A DNA stretch of 64,000 nt from Aquabacter sp965279295 (GTDB lineage: Bacteria > Pseudomonadota > Alphaproteobacteria > Rhizobiales > Xanthobacteraceae), in assembly GCA_965279295.1 (NCBI GenBank), contig CBDIHQ010000018.1. One strand, written 5' to 3'. The position numbers and the translations under genes were made by a program. The notes under the pieces were generated by a model. It was not told the origin of the DNA. It worked only from the letters and a program-made list of their open reading frames with translations, and did not search any database. This document shows positions 61,682-64,000 of this stretch, one piece after another (positions within the stretch are counted from its first letter, which is position 1; each line of letters begins with the position of its first letter).

Positions 61682-62603
61682 ATGGAACGCACCCTCGTGA
61701 TTCTCAACGCCCAGGCAGGCACCATCGCCGATCTCGGCAGCGACCGCGTGCGCGCCGAGGTCGAAACCGCCTTGAGGGAACCGGGCAAAGAGCTCGAAGT
61801 CCAGGTTCTCCAGGGTGAAGACATGGTCCAGGCGATCCGTAGCGCACCTGAGCGCGGGTACGACACACTGGTGGTCGGCGCGGGAGATGGCACCGTCAGC
61901 TTCGCCGCCTCGGTCCTCAGCGGGACCCAGACCGCTCTCGGCGTTCTGCCGCTCGGCACCATGAACATGCTCGCCTATGACATCGGCCTGCCGCGCGACC
62001 TTGCCGCCGCGCTCATCGCCCTGCGCGCGGCGCAGCCCATGCGGATCGATGTCGCGACGCTGAATGGGCGTGCCTTTCACGGTGTGTCCGGCATCGGCTT
62101 CTTCAGTCAGATGGCGCTGGCCCGCGAAGCCGTGCGCAAGACGCGCGGCCGCATCGTCGGCTGGCTGCTGGCCCTCGGGCGCGCCCTCACCCGTTCCGGG
62201 CGGGTTCATCTCGACATCGAGGTGGACGGCAAGCGCGTGACGCTGCACGCCTACGCCGCGCTCGTCACCAACAACAGTTTCGACGGCGCCGGCTGGCATC
62301 GCACCCGACTGGATGCCGGCGAACTGGAAATCCATATCGCCGAGGAGCGTGGCGCCCTGGCCCGCGTGAAGGCGGGTGCCGATCTGTTGACCCAGGCCTG
62401 GCGCAACAACCCCGGCATCCACTCCTTCAAGGGCAAGAAAAATCACCATCAATGCCCGGCACCGCCAACGCGGCTGGGTGGCCACCGACGGGGAAGTGAC
62501 GCGGGAGACCATGCCGCTCACCTACGAGATCCAGCCAAAAGCCTTGACCCTGCTCATTCCCCCCGGCGCGGTGCAGTGGCAGAAGGACGAAACGGCCGCT
62601 TAG
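61682..62603 (+). pseudogene. Diacylglycerol kinase-family lipid kinase, one frameshift (probably sequencing error)
   Basis: A DagK_cat protein: ILNAQAGT, the GGDGT-like VVGAGDGTVS, LPLGTMNMLAYDIGLP, and GIGFFSQMAL. The frame breaks at 62438-62442 in a run of five A. Deleting one A gives KKITINARHRQRGWVATDGE and a natural end at 62603 (WQKDETAA), for 306 residues. It phosphorylates a lipid such as diacylglycerol or sphingosine-like alcohols. GGAG precedes the ATG. In the GDGT motif the first Gly pair is GAGDGT, a conservative change. Confidence 0.82.
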
Positions 62604-62606
62604 CCG

Positions 62607-63167
62607 CTAGACCGTCGCCCCCTTGGCCTTGGCGCGCTTCAAATGCTCGTCGAGGCGGGGGAGGATTTCCACGAAATTGCAGGGCCGGTGGCGCACGTCG
62701 AGCTGCTTCACCAGAATTTCGTCCCACCCGTCGCGGCACGCGCCGGGCGATCCCGGCAGGCAGAAAATATAGGTGGCATTGGCAACGCCGGCGGTCGCCC
62801 GGCTTTGCAGCGTCGAGGTGCCGATCTTGCCGAACGAAACCATGTGAAACACCGTGGAGAAGCCCTCCATGCGCTTCTCGAAAAGCGGCTCCACCGCCTC
62901 GGGCGTCACGTCGCGGCCGGTAAAGCCGGTACCGCCGGTGGTGATCACCACATCAATGCCGGGATCGGCGATCCAGCCGCCCACCATGGCGCGGATATCC
63001 CCGACATCGTCCGCCACGATCTCACGCGCCGCGAGCCTGTGCCCCGCATCCGTGATGCGTCCCGCAAGCAGGGCGCCGGACTTGTCGCTGGCGAGGTCGC
63101 GGGTATCGGAGACGGTGAGGACGGCGATGTTGAGCCCGACGAACGGGCGCATGTCTTGGTCGGACAT
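62607..63167 (-). CDS. moaB: Molybdenum cofactor biosynthesis protein MoaB
   Basis: A 186-residue MoCF-fold protein: IAVLTVSDTRDLASDKSG, the molybdopterin-binding TTGGTGFTGRDVTPEAV, and FCLPGSPGACRDGW. Its family adenylylates molybdopterin or its role is replaced by MogA. The ATG overlaps the stop of the upstream metallopeptidase by one base. GTG or other starts are not needed. Confidence 0.93.
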   Translation of the reverse strand: MSDQDMRPFVGLNIAVLTVSDTRDLASDKSGALLAGRITDAGHRLAAREIVADDVGDIRAMVGGWIADPGIDVVITTGGTGFTGRDVTPEAVEPLFEKRMEGFSTVFHMVSFGKIGTSTLQSRATAGVANATYIFCLPGSPGACRDGWDEILVKQLDVRHRPCNFVEILPRLDEHLKRAKAKGATV

Positions 63168-64000
63168 CACACGGGTCCCTGCAAGCTGTTGCACTGTTGC
63201 ATGGAGCCGGTCTTCAGCCCGCGCGTGAACCAGTTCACCCGCTGCTGCGAGGTGCCATGGGTAAAGCTGTCAGGCACCACTGTGCCGCGAGACTGCTTCT
63301 GAAGCTTGTCGTCGCCGATGGCGCTGGCGGCGTTCAAGGCCTGCTCCACATCGCCCGGCTCTAGAATGCGGAAGCGATCGTTGGCGTTGTAAGCCCAGAC
63401 GCCCGCGAGACAGTCCGCCATCAATTCCGTGCGCACCGACAAGGCATTCGCCGCCGCCGAACCCTCGCCGGCCTTGCGCTGGGCTTCCTGGACCTTGGGC
63501 AGAATGCCGAGGAGGTTCTGGACGTGATGGCCCACCTCGTGCGCAATCACATAGGCACTGGCGAAATCGCCTGGCGCGCGGAAGCGGGTCTTCATCTCGT
63601 TGAAAAACGATGTGTCGAGATAGATCTTCTGGTCGAGCGGGCAATAGAACGGCCCCATGGCGGACGATGCGCCGCCGCAGGCCGAGCGTGTGCCGCCGGA
63701 GAACAGCACCATCGTCGGGTCCTTATAGGTCTTGCCCTGCTGACGGAAAATTTCCGTCCAGACATCCTCGGTCTGCGCGAGCACCCGGTCCGCGAACCGG
63801 CCGAGCTGGTCGGCGGGCTCACCTGGCTTGCCCTGCTGCTGCGGGGCCGCGCTCTGCTCATAGCCGCTCCCCCCGCCTTGGATCTGCTCAAGCCCGGACA
63901 GCAGCACCAGCGGATTGATGCCGAACGCCCAGCCCACCAGGCCCACAACGATGATGGTGCCGATGCCGAAGCCGCCGGCTCCGCCGGGCATTCCCATGCC
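63167..64000 (-). CDS. YpfJ-type neutral zinc metallopeptidase (partial at 5' end)
   Basis: At least 277 residues, running off the window. A Gly-rich N-terminal segment and one membrane helix (IGTIIVVGLVGWAFGIN) precede a Gln/Gly-rich linker, then a metallopeptidase domain with the HEVGHHVQN zinc motif, ELMADCLAGVWA (third ligand), and SCACGG-like Cys (RSACGGASSAMGPFYCP). Family YpfJ/zinc_peptidase is membrane-anchored with a periplasmic domain. The real start is probably upstream of 64000. Confidence 0.9.
   Translation of the reverse strand, partial: GMGMPGGAGGFGIGTIIVVGLVGWAFGINPLVLLSGLEQIQGGGSGYEQSAAPQQQGKPGEPADQLGRFADRVLAQTEDVWTEIFRQQGKTYKDPTMVLFSGGTRSACGGASSAMGPFYCPLDQKIYLDTSFFNEMKTRFRAPGDFASAYVIAHEVGHHVQNLLGILPKVQEAQRKAGEGSAAANALSVRTELMADCLAGVWAYNANDRFRILEPGDVEQALNAASAIGDDKLQKQSRGTVVPDSFTHGTSQQRVNWFTRGLKTGSMQQCNSLQGPV

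Noticed and set aside
1..64000. CRISPR arrays, prophage, rRNA operons and integrative elements.
   Set aside because: No regular direct repeats with spacers, no phage structural genes or integrase, no rRNA signatures and no tRNA-flanked direct repeats were seen.

Overview
The window is about 64 kb of GC-rich chromosome from an alphaproteobacterium, most likely order Hyphomicrobiales (Rhizobiales). The evidence is a ctrA response regulator with GAnTC sites upstream, a TrcR/DUF1013 gene, an NDUFA12-like complex I accessory protein beside a DUF2155 protein, an ispH-thrB-rnhA operon, small DUF1127 and DUF1328 genes and an EcfG-like promoter. A Xanthobacteraceae-type host (Ancylobacter/Starkeya/Xanthobacter) is my guess from overall gene content and is not proven. 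I found no rRNA, tRNA, CRISPR array or prophage. One intact IS481-family element is present.

Layout. 0-4.1 kb: end of a CPA2 K+/H+ antiporter, a DUF937-like protein, a DUF1127 gene divergent from a LysR regulator, and an EamA permease. 4.2-15.8 kb: gshA, then a fatty-acid island with fadL and fadD on the minus strand and merR-fadA-fadB-fadE-SCP2 on the plus strand. This covers uptake, activation and beta-oxidation of long-chain fatty acids. 15.8-27.7 kb: a frameshifted DUF6968-like gene, a secreted protein, a two-gene ABC transporter, aat, DUF2155, NDUFA12, a cation/H+ exchanger, agmatinase, an orphan cysA, and an ECF sigma/anti-sigma pair. 28-33 kb: FliJ-like gene, ctrA, and a 1098-residue glucanase-like/DUF4114 protein. 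33-42.6 kb: housekeeping and envelope genes (DUF305, DnaJ-like, lipoprotein, pdxH, SDR, corA, L,D-transpeptidase, extensin-like, HAD phosphatase, DUF1499). 42.6-48 kb: a metallo-hydrolase, three small secreted Cys-rich proteins, the IS481 element and prpE. 48-64 kb: an acyl-CoA ligase, a BacA/YddA-like ABC exporter, a ClC antiporter, a GT2/deacetylase pair, a candidate stress sRNA beside a universal stress protein, trcR, ispH-thrB-rnhA, potF, small membrane proteins, a lipid kinase, moaB and a YpfJ-like metallopeptidase.

Two points matter most. First, six genes (gshA, fadD, fadL, merR, a DUF6968-like gene and a diacylglycerol kinase) are broken only by single-base insertions. I count 13, and each one is repaired by deleting one base. 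Eleven lie within about 4.5 kb. This looks like a consensus error in the assembly rather than gene decay, so these genes are probably functional. Second, the gap before the universal stress protein holds a plausible EcfG-type promoter followed by about 73 nt that fold into two hairpins with C-rich loops and end in a terminator. This is a candidate general-stress small RNA of the GsrN kind.
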